In this document: in pieces, positions 1-11,589 of the stretch
Position numbering within the stretch: position 1 is the first letter of the stretch
Layout: the number at the start of each line of letters is the position of its first letter
Assembly (NCBI GenBank): GCA_022478985.1
Contig: JAKSZP010004229.1
Coordinates: 50,765 to 114,764, forward strand
Origin: Massospora cicadina
Lineage: Eukaryota; Entomophthoromycota; Entomophthoromycetes; Entomophthorales; Entomophthoraceae
DNA length: 64,000 bases
Direction: 5' to 3'
Position numbers and translations under genes: made by a program
The notes under the pieces: model-generated
Databases searched by the model: none
Told to the model about the DNA's origin: nothing
The model's input: the letters and a program-made list of their open reading frames with translations, nothing else

Positions 1-961
1 GACTGATCCCACTGGATGACTTTATGAATGGTCCACAATGTTGATGGAAATGTAGTGAAAGGTCGCTAGGAGGTACAGGGTGAAACAAAACTTTTTTATG
101 AAAGGCTTCAATTGGACGCATTCAATGCAGAGTATCAGAGATTAACTGATATCATCCAACATGGCCTCCCATTAGAATTTCCCCTTGAATGCTGGTTTGT
201 CTTCTATAGCCATTGTGGCCTACTTGACGTGTCCTTCCATGATTATCGCCATTCATCTTATCGCCTCCACATATGGTAACCATTTACCTAGTCCTTTTTC
301 TCCAGATGTTTATCTTGAAATCTTGTCACTCTGGAACAGCTCTTTAGTATCTTCTTAACTGCACCGTCTCCTTATTTCCATTCATCATCTGGTTTCCCTA
401 TATGCTCATAGATCCTATTGCTCTCATGGTGTTGTAAATGGAAGGCAGGAAAACTCTACAAGTTATCTGCTTTCAGATGCTATTCTCCTGCCTTTGTAAA
501 ATCTCAAAGAATTCATCCTTGCAGCTTAAAGAGCCTCTTGCTAGTCTTCTGTATGGATCCTTCATGTTTTTCATTCATCTCATAGAGGCGTGTACATAAT
601 AATCTTGAAGTGCATGTTGTTTTATAAGGTCAGAAGTGGTGTACTGCTCTGATCATAGCTTGGCACTTGTATCTGTAATGTGTAGTTGCTCTCTGTTCTG
701 TTAAATGTATATGAGTAGAACAATATCAGGTGATCAACTTCTTCTTTGTCTACCTTTGCTAAAATGGCGCAATAACCAAGTTGTTGGCATCTGTATCAAC
801 ATAGTAATTCTTTGCAAAAACTAGATATATCGAAATTGGAGCTTCCAAGCTTCTGTTGGAGCTGGTTTAAAACATCTTCTTGCTCTTGGACCATAAAAAC
901 ATTAGTATTTTGATAAGCAGGTGATGAGGGGCTAGATGATTTCCACAAAGTTTGTCATAAT
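1..961 (-). pseudogene. Element E pol, 3' half: RT connection, RNase H and integrase start (decayed)
   Basis: Seen on the minus strand: from 961 downwards the frames give an RT-connection remnant, then YVDTDA near 800 (the RNase H first strand), TESNYT, AVHHFRPY and KLQGYEF (RNase H middle and end). Below about 400 come GHNG, a block resembling the integrase zinc region, and an ISINIVD-like string where the catalytic core begins. Many frameshifts and stops. The rest of the integrase and the 3' LTR lie left of the window. The sequence joins the RT fragment at 18800 once element C is removed, because both flanks carry TGGTG. Domain order is that of Ty3/gypsy pol. Confidence 0.7.
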
Positions 962-966
962 TGGTG

Positions 967-1609
967 TGTAACGGATCAGGAGGCACCTGATCCATACATT
1001 GGTTTGGATTGGGAGGAGTTTAACCTGAATGTGTCCCTGATCCAACAGGCATTGAACTCAGTAAGTTTGGAACTGGGTAAAATCGCCATCCTGAACCTGA
1101 ATCACATCCATTTAATGATGTGCTTATGCGGGGCAAGGTTGGTGATCCAGTGGGATGACGAATCTTTGCTAACAATGTGGTGGTTGGGGCTTGGAAGAGT
1201 CTAACAAAAAGAAATCTTATTTCAATATTTTCAGTTCACTATTTAAGATTAGACGTTGCAGCCCTGTAGGGCAGTTGTGTCTTATACAAGGAATTTGGAA
1301 ATAAAGGATATTGGCTAGCTCAGATTACACTCATTTTATTTTAGTAAAATAGTCAGATCAGATCGAAGACATGAGCTCCACCAGTGAGCTCAGTGTGATG
1401 TTGGCGTCATTCTTGGCCCTTTCCTGGTCTCAGACCCTGCTACTAATGTGCAGTGTCATGGGAACAGTAGTATGAGAATACGTGGCAATGACGAGGCATG
1501 GCAGTTGGGTTTGGGGATGGGCCTCTGCAGGCCTGTACCTAGTATGGTCAGTAACATGGCTCTTACTGCCCAATTTGTTCATTGCGTATTAGCGAACCTG
1601 CCCATTACA
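967..1609 (+). repeat. 5' LTR of element C
   Basis: 643 bp, TGTAAC...TTACA. It aligns by eye over its whole length to 18180-18794. TATA-like TATTTAAG at 1240-1247 and an AAATAAAGG polyadenylation-type signal near 1302 give a U3-R-U5 layout in the plus orientation. Confidence 0.92.
1240..1247 (+). promoter_or_regulatory. TATA-like box in C LTR
   Basis: TATTTAAG, repeated in the 3' LTR near 18423. It lies 33 nt upstream of AGTTGTGTCT (1273-1282), the segment that can pair with the site just after the LTR, so that segment would fall at the transcript 5' end. Confidence 0.55.
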
Positions 1610-1767
1610 TTAGATGCAACTCAAATACTTTCTTGTCAGTTTTGTGGGGCCCCAAGAAGAGGAGGTGGTCCCAGGAGGGGAGGAATGGTACCGCCATGTG
1701 TTGACAGTGGTGATAATGAGCTTTTTTCTCATGTTCGTGATAAGAGAGGTGATTCAAGTGTGTGGTT
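1610..1767 (+). pseudogene. Element C leader/gag 5' fragment
   Basis: 158 bp between the 5' LTR of C and the insertion point of A. An open stretch from the ATG at 1615 runs to the insertion and is then out of frame. It continues at 7892 on the far side of A; the A target duplication TGGTT is at 1763-1767 and 7887-7891. No domain is recognisable. Confidence 0.55.
1612..1621 (+). other. Candidate self-priming site of element C
   Basis: AGATGCAACT starts 2 nt after the 5' LTR, where a primer-binding site belongs. No tRNA-type TGG site is present. It can pair over 10 positions (two as G-U) with AGTTGTGTCT at 1273-1282. Fission-yeast Tf1 and related chromoviruses prime this way; for C it is inference. 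Confidence 0.5.
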
Positions 1768-2339
1768 TGTTATAAAATTGGCAGTATCCCTAAATATGCC
1801 GGCGGACTTTGCACAGGGTTTGACCCACTGAGCAATTAGGACCAATGATATGAAGATCGTTGTCCTCAAAATAACAGAAAATAACTTAATATAAAATATG
1901 GAGAACCTGCTCCCACAACCTCTTTTATTTAATTTTGCTCAATCTAGCGGATTCCTTCTGTTCCGCTATTCCCCTACTTACTTAACAAAAACCCCCCTAT
2001 TGATCACCCATCTCGCTTATATTACAGCGGCTTGGATGATAACACTCTCATAGCTTGGACTGTTCAGTTCCATCAATTCTCCTTGCTTCAGCTGGTTATT
2101 CTCAAGATTGCTATCGCCTTAATTGTAGGAAATTTAAATGGTAATTGTTAAATGTATACATCGCCTTATATTAGAGGTGAACCAATATAAAATCGTTATA
2201 TCCAATATAACTCGTATATCCCAATATCACCTCATTCTGAAGCGCTTAAATTACCATTACCAGTTTGATTCTGGAGGATTCCATTCATTTCTCCATATTT
2301 CCTTAGGGCTTATCATCCAGTCATATTGAAATCGTGACA
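1768..2339 (-). repeat. 3' LTR of element A
   Basis: 572 bp, collinear with 7314-7886. Its right end GGGCTTATCATCCAGTCATA is shared with the LTRs of B. Confidence 0.93.
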
Positions 2340-2352
2340 TTACCCCCTCCTT
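2340..2352 (-). other. Polypurine tract of element A
   Basis: On the minus strand AAGGAGGGGGTAA abuts the 3' LTR, the standard plus-strand primer position. The identical tract lies at 9089-9101 in B. Confidence 0.8.
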
Positions 2353-3480
2353 GACTGGACGATGAGGCTCCTATTGCTTATAAGCTTGGAGGAATTTTGC
2401 ATGCACTCAGTTAATGATCTGACTGCTAACAGGGTCCTTGATAGTACATGCATCAACCCCAGATTTTCAATTGATTCAAACGGACCAATCCATATACTAG
2501 CCAGCTTGTGTTTCCACCCAAATCCATGTTGGTCATGGAAGAGAACCATCTCACAATCCTTGAATGTTGCCATCCCGCTACAATGTACCTGATTGGTGGC
2601 CTGATTCCTAATCTTCTTGGCTAAGCTGAAGGAATATGCTTCAGTTTGCAGTCTGATCAGAATGTTTGCAAGGTTTGTAAAATAGCGGTGGGGTTCCACT
2701 CCTCCTGTGTCATCTACACATGAATAAAGTAACGCCGGAAGGGCTGGGTGTCAGCCATATAGTAGTTGGAAGGGACTCTTCTCCGTGGTGAAATGATAAC
2801 TAATGTTATAGGCAAACATGGCAGTGGAAAGAAGAGAACTCCAATCAGAAGGGTGATCCGTTACTAAGTTTGTAGTATGTTCACCAATGTTCCATTCACC
2901 CGTTTGACCATTCCATTTGACTCAGGGTGGTATGGGGTCATCAGAACTCCATGGATACCCATAAGCTCATTTAGTTTGGGGAGGATGTGTGAAGTAAAGT
3001 TGGTTCCATTATCAGTGAGAATGAACTGAGGGCAACCATGGCGCTGAATAATGCATTCCATTATGAACTTGGCCACCGTAACTGCTCCTAAATCCCATAT
3101 TGCCCTTGCCTTGACCCACCAGGTCAAGTGGTCAATAGCCACCAGAATGTACTTACAACGGTTGACTCCTGTTGGCAAGGGACCAACAACATCGAGGGAG
3201 ACTGTATGCCAAGCGAAATGTGGTTTTACAAACCAATATGACATTGTACGGTGGAATGGCTTCTTCACTTGGCACTGATGGCAACAGGAAATAGTTTCAA
3301 GCACATCAAAACTCATACTTTCCCAATAGTATCGTGGGCATAACAACTCCATAGTCTTACGCATGCCACCATTCCCAACTGACCTGTGAGCACTCATAAT
3401 GATTCCCAGCCATGTGGAGGGCCGTGGAAAATTCACTGTATAATCGCCAATTCATTTGTACAGTTATCCATTCCGCTAGA
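2353..3480 (-). pseudogene. Integrase of element A
   Basis: Main frame 3436-2864. A His/Cys zinc region (AHRSVG ... CCHQC) is followed by an RNase-H-fold core with SLDVVGPLP (Asp 1), LTDNGTNF (Asp 2) and YHPESNGMV (Glu), so the DDE triad is intact. A second frame, 2699-2340, covers the C-terminal domain with AKKIRNQA and a WIGPFE-like strand. It would insert the cDNA into the genome. The two frames are out of phase, and no chromodomain follows before the polypurine tract. Confidence 0.85.
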
Positions 3481-3564
3481 AGGTATTCATGCGCAATTCA
3501 TTTAACACTTTGATTACTTGGGGTGGTTCATCAACATACTTTCCACTGAGCATCTTGTTGTACA

Positions 3565-4125
3565 TCACACTACAAAGTCTTCCATCACTGCAACAGTTGG
3601 CAATTGATATAGGCTGTCAGCGTTCTGCTGCTTTGCTCTTAGCTGATGAAGAATTTCAAAATCATAAGCTTGCAGCTTAAGAGCCCATCGGGCTAGCCAC
3701 CCCTCAGGCTCTTTCATTTTCTGCAACCAGCGCAGCGATTCATGATCTGTTACAACCTTAAACTTTACTCCATGCAAATAAACTCGGAACTGCTTGTATG
3801 CATAAATCACTGCTAAGCACTCTTTCTCAGTTATGATATAATTTTGTTCATGGAAATTCAAGCTACAACTGCAGTACGCCACAGGATGCTCCTCCCCCTT
3901 ATAGTCCTTCTGAGACAGGACCGCCCCAACAGCAGAAAGTGATGCATCCATCTGCACTATAAATTCCTTATCAAAATTAGGGTAGCGTAACATGGGCGCA
4001 CTAATTAGTGCCATTTGGAGTGTATCAAAGGCATATTGGCGCCATTCCGTCCATTTAAACATGGCATCCTTCTTTAGTAGCTCAAACAGTGGACCCCCAA
4101 TGCAACTAAATTGGGTATGAAGCAT
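3565..4125 (-). pseudogene. RNase H domain of element A pol
   Basis: A 186-codon open stretch starts inside the RT connection (GGPLFELLKKDA). It then shows the RNase H strands IVQMDASLSAVGAVL (first Asp), HPVAYCSCSL, EKECLAVIYA (Glu), VVTDHESLR (Asp) and ALKLQAYDFEI, ending near the linker to integrase. It degrades the RNA strand during reverse transcription. The catalytic acidic residues are present. Confidence 0.88.
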
Positions 4126-4130
4126 CGGTA

Positions 4131-5053
4131 ATAACCCACCATCCCCAAAAATACCTGAATGTCTCGCTTACTAACTGGCGTAGTCATCTTCTGGATAGCC
4201 TCCACCTTGGCGGTTTGAAGTCTCAGCCCAGTTGCATCCACCATAAAACCGAGTTACTCCAGCTGATCCTTGAAGAAGTGGCATTTCCGGGGCTTGATCT
4301 TAATATTGGCCTCAGCCAGTCAGCGAAATACCCCTTCCAAATGGGTAAGTTGTTCAGTGAATGTGTGAGAGAAGACATTAATATCATCAAGGTACATGAG
4401 TACACAAGACAGCTTCAGATCGCCCAGAATGGTGTCTATTGCTCGTTGGAATGTAGCTGGGGCATTACATAGCCCTTGCAGCATCCTAGTTGGCTGGAAA
4501 ATCCCTTTGGATCTGATTATGGCGCATTTTTCTTGTTCTGCCGTGGGAAACTCAATTTGCTAATAACTGTATATCAAGTCCATTGCTGAGAAATAGCGAG
4601 CTCCACCCAACCAATCCAACGCATCATCAATCCGCGGTAGAGGGTATGAGTCTTTTTTGGTGACACTATTGAGCTTTTAGTATTCAATTACTATGCAGTT
4701 AGTACCATCCTTCTTTTTAACAATTAGGACAGGTGACACCCACGGGCTCTTAGATGGTTCAAGCATCCCCTGCTCTAGCAGCTTGTCAATTTCCTCAGTG
4801 ATGGCTTCTTCAGCTGCCCTTGATTTGCGGATTGGCCAAGACCTGATGGGGGATGATCCCTAGTATCTAGTCGATGAACAACCCCCTGAGCGCATCCCAA
4901 ATCATGATCATCTACCACAAAAATCTCTTTATATTTTTGAAATAAAGCTTCCACCCACTCCTTCTGACCTTCTGATAACCCCATAAGATTCTCCCGTGGC
5001 ACAACTGCCACTACCCTTGGAGGCAGCTCAATGGGTAGACCAAATTCATCCAA
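4131..5053 (-). pseudogene. Reverse transcriptase of element A
   Basis: The minus strand gives the pre-RT linker (5053-4775, ending CAQGVVHRLDTRDHPP), fingers ([19 protein letters not shown]), [23 protein letters not shown] and the active site MYLDDINVFS near 4390, then the connection region. The YLDD catalytic motif is intact, but stops (for example within the VIEY..KLNS block) and frameshifts break the frame. It polymerises the cDNA in the virus-like particle. Confidence 0.85.
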
Positions 5054-5094
5054 GGAACTTAACTTGTGAACCTGGTTGATCTCCTCAACTAGGT

Positions 5095-5345
5095 TCAGAT
5101 GTAAAGTAAGCTATAATCTGATGCCAGCAGATTTGAAGTGGTTCTCTCTGAAGATTTGCTATCAATATCTTGATTTCCACCATGGCCTGGAAGTATGATG
5201 CCTGGAGCCACGTGGGGCTCAAGCCGCGATTGCTGATAAGGGCTGATGATCTCCCCATAAAGCCCAGCTGGCACTTCCACCTCTAACTCAGTGTCTACTA
5301 TTACTTGGTGTCCAGAGGGAATGATATAGCTCCAGCTTCTCTAAG
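5095..5345 (-). pseudogene. dUTPase-like segment of element A pol
   Basis: Between protease and RT the minus strand reads IPSGHQVIVDTELEVEVPAG, then LYGEIISP, RLEPHVAPGIILPGH. This follows the dUTPase fold pattern: PxG ... DTGI/EV..P ... YG.I..RS ... GVID..YRG. The expected motif-3 Asp and Tyr are absent (GIILPGH). dUTPases remove dUTP; here the segment probably has only a structural role or is dead. The assignment rests on motif order, not on a search. Confidence 0.6.
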
Positions 5346-5402
5346 CGGTAGTCCCTGATATTCATATATCTGATGGGGAAGGGCCCGAGTTTTCCCTTTT
5401 AA

Positions 5403-5870
5403 TCAATGATAGCGCACTGGAATCACCCCATCGCTGTAGGCAAGGTTGATTTGTCCCATATGCACTGAATCCTTTGGCACTCCTCTAGAGGTAAAATAAA
5501 TTGGGATCTGCTGCCTTAAATTAGCGAGGGTCTCTTCCATCATGTCAATGACAGCTCCATAGTGTCGCATAAAAGCAGTTCCAATCAACAGATCATAGTT
5601 GCTATTTGGTAGTACTACTGCTGGAGCCACCACAACCAACGGATCCAAACTGCAAGGGAAGTGCACTATACGCACCTTCAGAGACCGTGGTTTCCGCCCC
5701 AGCAGTTCTATACACCATCCGGTGGTCTATGTCAGGTTTTAAAGATCACTTTGCCAACAACTTAGTGGATACAATGTTAACAGGGGCACCCATATCAACT
5801 ATAGCACGTACTCAGGTTTTGGATACCACAATGTCACAGTAGGTGCACTCCGAGTAAGATGAATGCCAGC
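5403..5870 (-). pseudogene. Aspartic protease of element A
   Basis: The minus strand shows VRAIVDMGAPVNIVSTKLL (5812-5750), where the usual D-T/S-G reads D-M-G, then LPNSNYDLLIGTAFMRHYG (flap and C-terminal helix) and the tail NLAYSDGVIPVRYH. A stop separates the upstream frame (6093-5812) from the active site. It would process Gag-Pol; Met after the catalytic Asp is unusual. Confidence 0.75.
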
Positions 5871-6289
5871 TATTTACTATATGCACGTTCAGTGGTTCAC
5901 GTTTTCCCAGAAAATTTATAATACTTGCACCAACTGTAGGGTACTTTGTTATAATATCATCTACTGGAAAGGCGACCTCTACTCCTTTTAGAGACAACGC
6001 ATATGCGAATGGTTCTAGCTGGTCTGATGGACTTTGGTCATTCATTTGGAAAGAGTAAGGCTTTGGCTGCTCCAGAAACCTTGTGTTCGCCATTTCTTTA
6101 GTTTGTGTTTGAGACAGAACTTTACTCCCCCAACTGGTTGTTGATAGAGTGAGGTATCGTCATACTGGAAGGCTTCTTCTGCAATTAACACAGTAGCTTA
6201 AGGTGGGACGTATGAATTTGAGCTAGCGGAAGTAGAGAGTCCCATCTCTACTCCGCTCCAACTTTTTCCTGATATCTTTGATCCTGTGG

Positions 6290-7270
6290 TATGTAAAGGG
6301 TCCGTCGATTAGGGCACCATCACCCCATGTGCCCAGTGCGACCACAATTAAAACAACTTATTCCATAGGTCCTACATCTGTGCTTTTTATAAGTTGGCCC
6401 ACTTGGAAGGGTATTCTGAAGATAATCAGCGTAACCAGACCCACATTGGTAGAACATCTGCTGTTGATCAGCATATTCAGGGTCAAAGCAGTAGTTGATC
6501 AGTTGTCGATTGGAAGAGATGGAATGGATGTTGGACTGCGATGAGTATCCTGGAAAAACCTGTACCAACTAATTGTTTTCCCCCACAAAATTAGGGTCAT
6601 CAATGGCAACAGTGCAAACAAGTTCAAAGTTGGGTGGTGGGTAGGATACAGCTAAGCGACGTACAAAATGAACAAGTTTAAGAAGAGGTACATTGGGCTC
6701 CAACAAAGGGGCCATGACGTTGAAAAGCTCAGGGTAATGTTTTACTGCAGAGGACATATCAATGCACCTATCAACTTCAGGTAAGATCCCTGCCCCAATC
6801 AACACATGGGCTTCCGCCATAAAACGCTCAGCAAATGCAGTTAAAATCTCAATTTGCTGAAACCCAATGGTCAAGAACTCGGCTTTTTGCTGTGACATTT
6901 TTGCAGTTCCTCCAAACAACTTTAGCACCGTCTTCTTAACTTCTTGATAGGTACCGGAACTATCTGGAAGATAACAAACAACTTGATCAGCGCTGCCAAC
7001 ATCAAAGGTTGAGATCAACAGTTTTCCCTTCACCAGTCAGAGGTTCCTTCAGTTTTTAAACTCAAATTGTTATAAAAACCCATGAATATTTCCATCGCGA
7101 TCAAATGGTGGTATATTGTCACAGCAAACTTCTTTAATCAGCTCATATTGTTTTTTGAGCACAGTGTCCAAGGAAAATTTCAATTCCTCATATGCAACAG
7201 CCCCAGTGTCTCATGCAGATTCCCTATCAAAGCAACTGGACTGTGGCATAGCAGGCAACTGGGTTTTATT
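6290..7270 (-). pseudogene. Gag of element A
   Basis: The N-terminal part (YEELKFSLDTVLKKQYELI, PPFDRDGNIHGFL) lies at 7270-7040. The capsid-like helical region (7033-6569) has LPDSSGTYQEVKKTVLKLFG and FAERFMAEAHVLIGAG. The tail (6568-6290) ends in a CCHC zinc knuckle, CFNCGRTGHMG, then a TGA, then W and C, so the CX2CX4HX4C spacing is kept across the stop. Matching blocks occur in B and D. It packages RNA in virus-like particles. Confidence 0.78.
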
Positions 7271-7294
7271 ATTTTATATAACTGATCAATGGGC

Positions 7295-7312
7295 CCCCTG
7301 TAGTGAGCACCA
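7295..7312 (-). other. tRNA-type primer-binding site of element A
   Basis: On the minus strand TGGTGCTCACTACAGGGG starts one base after the 5' LTR. Its complement ends in CCA as a tRNA 3' end would. The same site, with at most one change, is in B, D and K. Confidence 0.82.
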
Positions 7313-7313
7313 A

Positions 7314-7886
7314 TGTTATAAAATTGGCAGTATCCCTAGATATGCCGGTGGACTTTGCACAGGGTTTGACCCACTGAGCAATCAGGAACAATGATATGAA
7401 GATCATTGTCCTCAAAATAACAGAAAATAACTTAATATAAAATACAGAGCACTTGCTCCCGCAACCTCTTTTATTTAATCTTGCTCAATCTAGCGGATTC
7501 CTTCTGTTCCGCTCTTCCTCTACTTACTTAACAAAAAACCCCCCCTCTTGATCACCCATCTCGCTTATATTACAGCGGCTTGGATGATTCCACTCTCATA
7601 GCTTGGACTGTTCAGTTCCACCAATTCTCCTTGCTTCAGCTGGTAATTCTAAAAATTGCTATCGCCTTAATTGTAGGAAATTTAAATGTTAATTGTCAAA
7701 TGTAGACATCGCCTTATATTAGAGTTGAACCAGTATAAAATCGTAATATCCTATATAATTTGTTAATCCTAATATCGCCTGATTCCAAAGCGCTTAAATT
7801 ACCATTACTGTTTCAATTCTGGTGGATTCCATTCATTTCATCATATTGTCTTAGGGCTATCATCCAGTCATATTGGAATCACAACA
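7314..7886 (-). repeat. 5' LTR of element A
   Basis: 573 bp, TGTTATAAA...CAACA, followed directly by TGGTT. Similar to 1768-2339 throughout. Confidence 0.93.
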
Positions 7887-7891
7887 TGGTT

Positions 7892-8622
7892 CAAGACCTG
7901 TTAGGATGGAGGAACGCCAAGGGGGACCTGCATACCCCTAAAGGTCAGGCGGCTTTGCCCATGGAAGCTTTAGAGAAATACACCAAGTGGTGTCACAAAT
8001 TTATTTTCAGGCGCGGTTGGCTCAAGCAACGGGTGGGAGACCCCTTTCTCATTGCAGATCATGCAAATCGTGGAGGCACTACCCCCAGAACTTTCTGGGT
8101 GGGTGCAAGAGTTTGTTGAAGATCAGGGACGACTTCCAGGATCCATGGATGAGTGTGTGGAATGGATTGACCGGGCGGCCTGTCTGGATGAGGTGCAGGA
8201 TGAGGCTTGGTCAGCTTTGTTGAAAGTAGGTCAGGGCTGTGGATTGGTGGAAGAATGCATGTGGATTTTCCAACCATTAGCAAAGGCAGCAATAGTCTCA
8301 GATTTGCAATCATTGCAAATGTTCAGACAAGGGCTGCAAGCGGACATGTTGGCCACCATGGCGGCTGCTAAAGTTCAGGGTTTGTTGGTGGAAGAGAAAG
8401 TCTTTGGCAATGCAAGTGGAAAAGCAATTGGTGTTGGTGCGTAACCTGCGAGAGGATTTGATGTCCCCAGGAAGGGTCCAGTAGCTCATCATTGCCAGCA
8501 GAGGATGAGGGGGCTGGTGTGGTTCTCCACAGAATTTTAGGAATATCCATGGGGGATCCCATCAGGGTAGCAGTGAGGAGTCAGGGAGAACAGGCCAGGG
8601 ACCCAGGCAGAGCTATAGTCCC
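7892..8622 (+). pseudogene. Gag of element C, main fragment
   Basis: Plus strand between elements A and B. The frames give WRNAKGDLHTPKGQ, then from 8052 an open stretch with ALPPELSGWVQEFVEDQG, DECVEWIDRAA and MFRQGLQADML, a helical, acidic capsid-like region. The next exon of the same element is the protease after B at 14.87 kb. No zinc knuckle is seen. Assigned by position in C and by the retrotransposon-gag style of the helices. Interrupted by frameshifts. Confidence 0.6.
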
Positions 8623-9088
8623 CATTAATTCTTGTCATTTTGGGCTCGATTCTGCCGAGTTGGTTTTGCACAGGGTGTGAGCCACTGAGCAACTAAATCA
8701 TACAATATGAGGATTGCCAACTTTAAAATAAACTTAATAAATATGTATGGAGCTATCGCCCCTTATTTCCTCTTTTATTATAATATAATCGCAGAGTTTA
8801 TCTGCGCTCTCCTTTCTCATAAAAAACCTCCCTCCCTTTAGCTTCCATCAGACTCTTTATACCTTGGTTCCCCCAGCTGGATGCATCCTCAGCTTGGTAC
8901 TATTCAAGAGTGACTCCCTTTCCAAATTATTCTCATTTGTATTGAATCTTGGCATAAATCCTCTCAATTCTCCAAATGCCTCATTTCAAAGTGCTTAGAT
9001 TACTAGTACCAGTTTAATTCCAATGGATTCCATTCATTCCACCATATTGACTTAGGGCTTATCATCCAGTCATATTGGAATCGTGACA
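8623..9088 (-). repeat. 3' LTR of element B
   Basis: 466 bp, collinear with 14332-14789. Followed by the polypurine tract at 9089-9101 (minus strand AAGGAGGGGGTAA). Confidence 0.9.
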
Positions 9089-9129
9089 TTACCCCCTCCT
9101 TGACTGGATGATAAGTTCTTACTGTTTGT

Positions 9130-10300
9130 ATGCTCAAAGAAACTTCGCGTGGACTCAGTTGATAACCCAACCCCCAGCGGGTTCCTTAATTTTGTAGACA
9201 TTCATGCCAGTCTTCTTGATAATCTCAAACAGGCTGACCCAAATGTTGGAGAGCTTATTTTTTCATCCGAATCCATGCTGATTGTGGAAAAAACATAATC
9301 CCCTACAGCAAATAATGGAAGACTGCTCCGGCGCTTCTGGTTAGCCGCCTGGTCACGGATTTTCTTTGCTAGACTGGTAGAGTAGGCTTCCATTTGCAAA
9401 CCGATCAAAGTATCCGTGAGTTGATTTAGATATTGCTGAGGATTCACCCCACCAGTGTCCTCTACACAAAAAATATAGCAAGGCAGCAGAGCCAGATGTC
9501 AACCATACAGCAGTTAAAATGGGCTCTTACCAGTGGCGAATGATAGCTGATATTGTATGCAAATACCGCCGTGGGTAGGAGGGCACTTCATTCCAAGGGT
9601 CAATCATTTACCATTTTTGTGGAGGATGTTCACCAGTGTTCCGTTAACCTGCTCCACCATTCCATTAGATTCTGGATGATATGGGGTGGTCAAAACCCCA
9701 TGAATTGCCATCAACACGTTTAACTTCAGCAGATTATGTGAAGTGAAGTTGGTTCTGTTGTCCGTCAGAATGAACTGCAGGCAGCCATGCCGCTGTATAA
9801 TGCACTCCATAATGAACTTGGCAGTGGTGACCGCACTCAAGTCACTAATAGCCGTGGCTTCCACCCATAAGGTTAAGTGATTGATAGCGACAATTATATA
9901 CTTAGATCGATTGGCACTATTTGGCAGAGGTCCCACTACATCAATGGAAATGGTATGCCAAGCAAACTGGGGTTTCACTAGTTGGTAGGTGGTTTTCTTG
10001 TAGAAAGGTTTTTCTACTTGACACTGATGACAACAACTAATTGTTTCCAATACATCATAATGCATGCTCTCCCAGTAGTATCAGGATCATAACATCTCCA
10101 GTGTTTTCTGCAACCCTCCATGGCCTACAGCCCGATGAGCATCCATAATTATTGCAGGTCAGGCTGAAGGCTTAGGGAAACTCAACATCTGGTCACCGAT
10201 ATGCTTATTTAGTTCTCCTTCATGTAGAAAGGTATCCGCCCTAAGTCCATCTAGTACCTTGATCACATGTGGCGGCTCATCCTGGTATTTATTTACCACC
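9130..10300 (-). pseudogene. Integrase of element B
   Basis: The main frame 10065-9604 has the zinc-region Cys pair (CCHQCQ), SIDVVGPLP (Asp 1), LTDNRTNF (Asp 2, Gly to Arg after Asn) and [11 protein letters not shown] (Glu). The His part of the zinc region lies upstream, out of frame. The C-terminal domain remnant at 9447-9202 contains SLAKKIRDQAANQ, matching A. The catalytic triad is kept. Confidence 0.83.
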
Positions 10301-10309
10301 ATCTTCTCA

Positions 10310-10780
10310 TAAATTATGTCAGCTAGATCCGCTGTGATTGCAACTGTTGGCAGCCTGGAGAGACAATCCGCATTTTGGTGTTTTTCTCCCAGTCAATGCA
10401 AAATCTCAAAATCATATGCTTGCAGCTTCAACGCCCAACGTGCAAGCTGTCCCTCCGCTTCATGAAGATTCTGTAGCCAGCGCAAGGAAGCGTGATCCAT
10501 CACTACTTGAAATCTCACACCATGCAGATATACTCAAAACTGTTTATAAGTGTAGAATACCACTAAACATTCTCGCTCAGTAATGGTGTAGTTCCATTTG
10601 TGACAGTTCAAACTTCGACTACAGAAGGCAACAGGATGCTCCACGCCATCATCGTCCTTCTGAGATAATACTGCCCCTATAGAAGAGAGTGAGGCATCCA
10701 TTTGCACTATGAATGGCTTATCAAAATTGGTGTATTGAAAAATGGGTGCACTTGCTAACGTGGTATGCAATACATCAAAA
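10310..10780 (-). pseudogene. RNase H domain of element B pol
   Basis: FIVQMDASLSSIGAVLSQKD, HPVAFCSRSL and TERECLVVFYTYKQF lie at 10770-10534. Then, across a stop, come VYLHGVRFQVVMDHASLRW and ALKLQAYDFEILH down to about 10330, ending NADCLSRLPTV. The acidic catalytic residues are present. Strongly similar to the A copy at 3565-4125. Confidence 0.85.
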
Positions 10781-10800
10781 GCGTTCTGGCATCATTCTGT

Positions 10801-11580
10801 TTAATTATAAGAAGCGTTTTTCTTTAATAGCTCGAAAAGTGGGGCCCCAATGCAGCTGAAATTGGGAATGAACCGTCGGTAATACCTAACCATTTCCAGA
10901 AACACTTGAATGTCCCGCTTATTCACTGGGCGAGTCATCTTGCTTATTGCTTCCACTTTAGCCAGCTGTGGTTTAATCCTATGTGAATCCATGACAAACC
11001 TGAGGTATTCTAATTGCTCCTTAAAGAAATGGCACTTTCAAAGCTTAATTTTGATATTAGCTGCAGTGAGGCGCTGAAACACTTGCTCCAAGTGATCTAG
11101 GTACTCTGTAAATGTCCGCAAAAACATATTGATGTCATCAAGGTAAACTAAGAGTCAGGACAGCTTTAATCACCTAAAATCATATCCATGGCACATTGGA
11201 ACGTAGCCGGAGCATTACACAACCCTTGCGGCATGTGCGTTGGCTAAAACAATCCTCTTGAGGTGATGATTGCACATTTCTATCATTCCATTAATGGCAA
11301 TTTGATCTTCCAATACCTGAGATCAGATCCATGGCAGAAAAATAGCTCGCCCACCCAATTGGTCTAATGCATCATCAATCCATGGAAGAGGGTAAGAATC
11401 CTTCTTTGTTACATTATTGAGTTTACAATAGTTAATGACCACTCGATATGTGCCATCCTTCTTCTTTACAATGAGCACAGGTGACGCCCACGGACTGTTT
11501 GATGGTTCTAATATTCCTTTCTCAATCAGTTTATCCACTTCATCGGAGACAACCTCTTCCGCTGCTTTTGAACATCTAAT
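10801..11580 (-). pseudogene. Reverse transcriptase of element B
   Basis: Fingers at 11538-11323 ([35 protein letters not shown]). Palm with an intact LVYLDDINMFLRT near 11150-11125. Connection at 10992-10801 (VFLEMVRYYRRFIPNFS). Frameshifts and stops separate the blocks. Confidence 0.87.
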
Positions 11581-11589
11581 AGGTCATGA

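Larger units (their letters stand above)
1768..7886 (-). mobile_element. Element A: Ty3/gypsy retrotransposon with dUTPase-like segment, full length
   Basis: 6119 bp. LTRs are 1768-2339 (3') and 7314-7886 (5'), TGT...ACA, with exact 5-bp duplication TGGTT (1763-1767, 7887-7891). On the minus strand: tRNA-type PBS, gag with zinc knuckle, protease, dUTPase-like segment, RT, RNase H, integrase, polypurine tract. No chromodomain is visible. Stops and frameshifts occur throughout. It is inserted in the gag of element C and is close kin of B: the LTR ends, PBS and polypurine tract match. Confidence 0.95.
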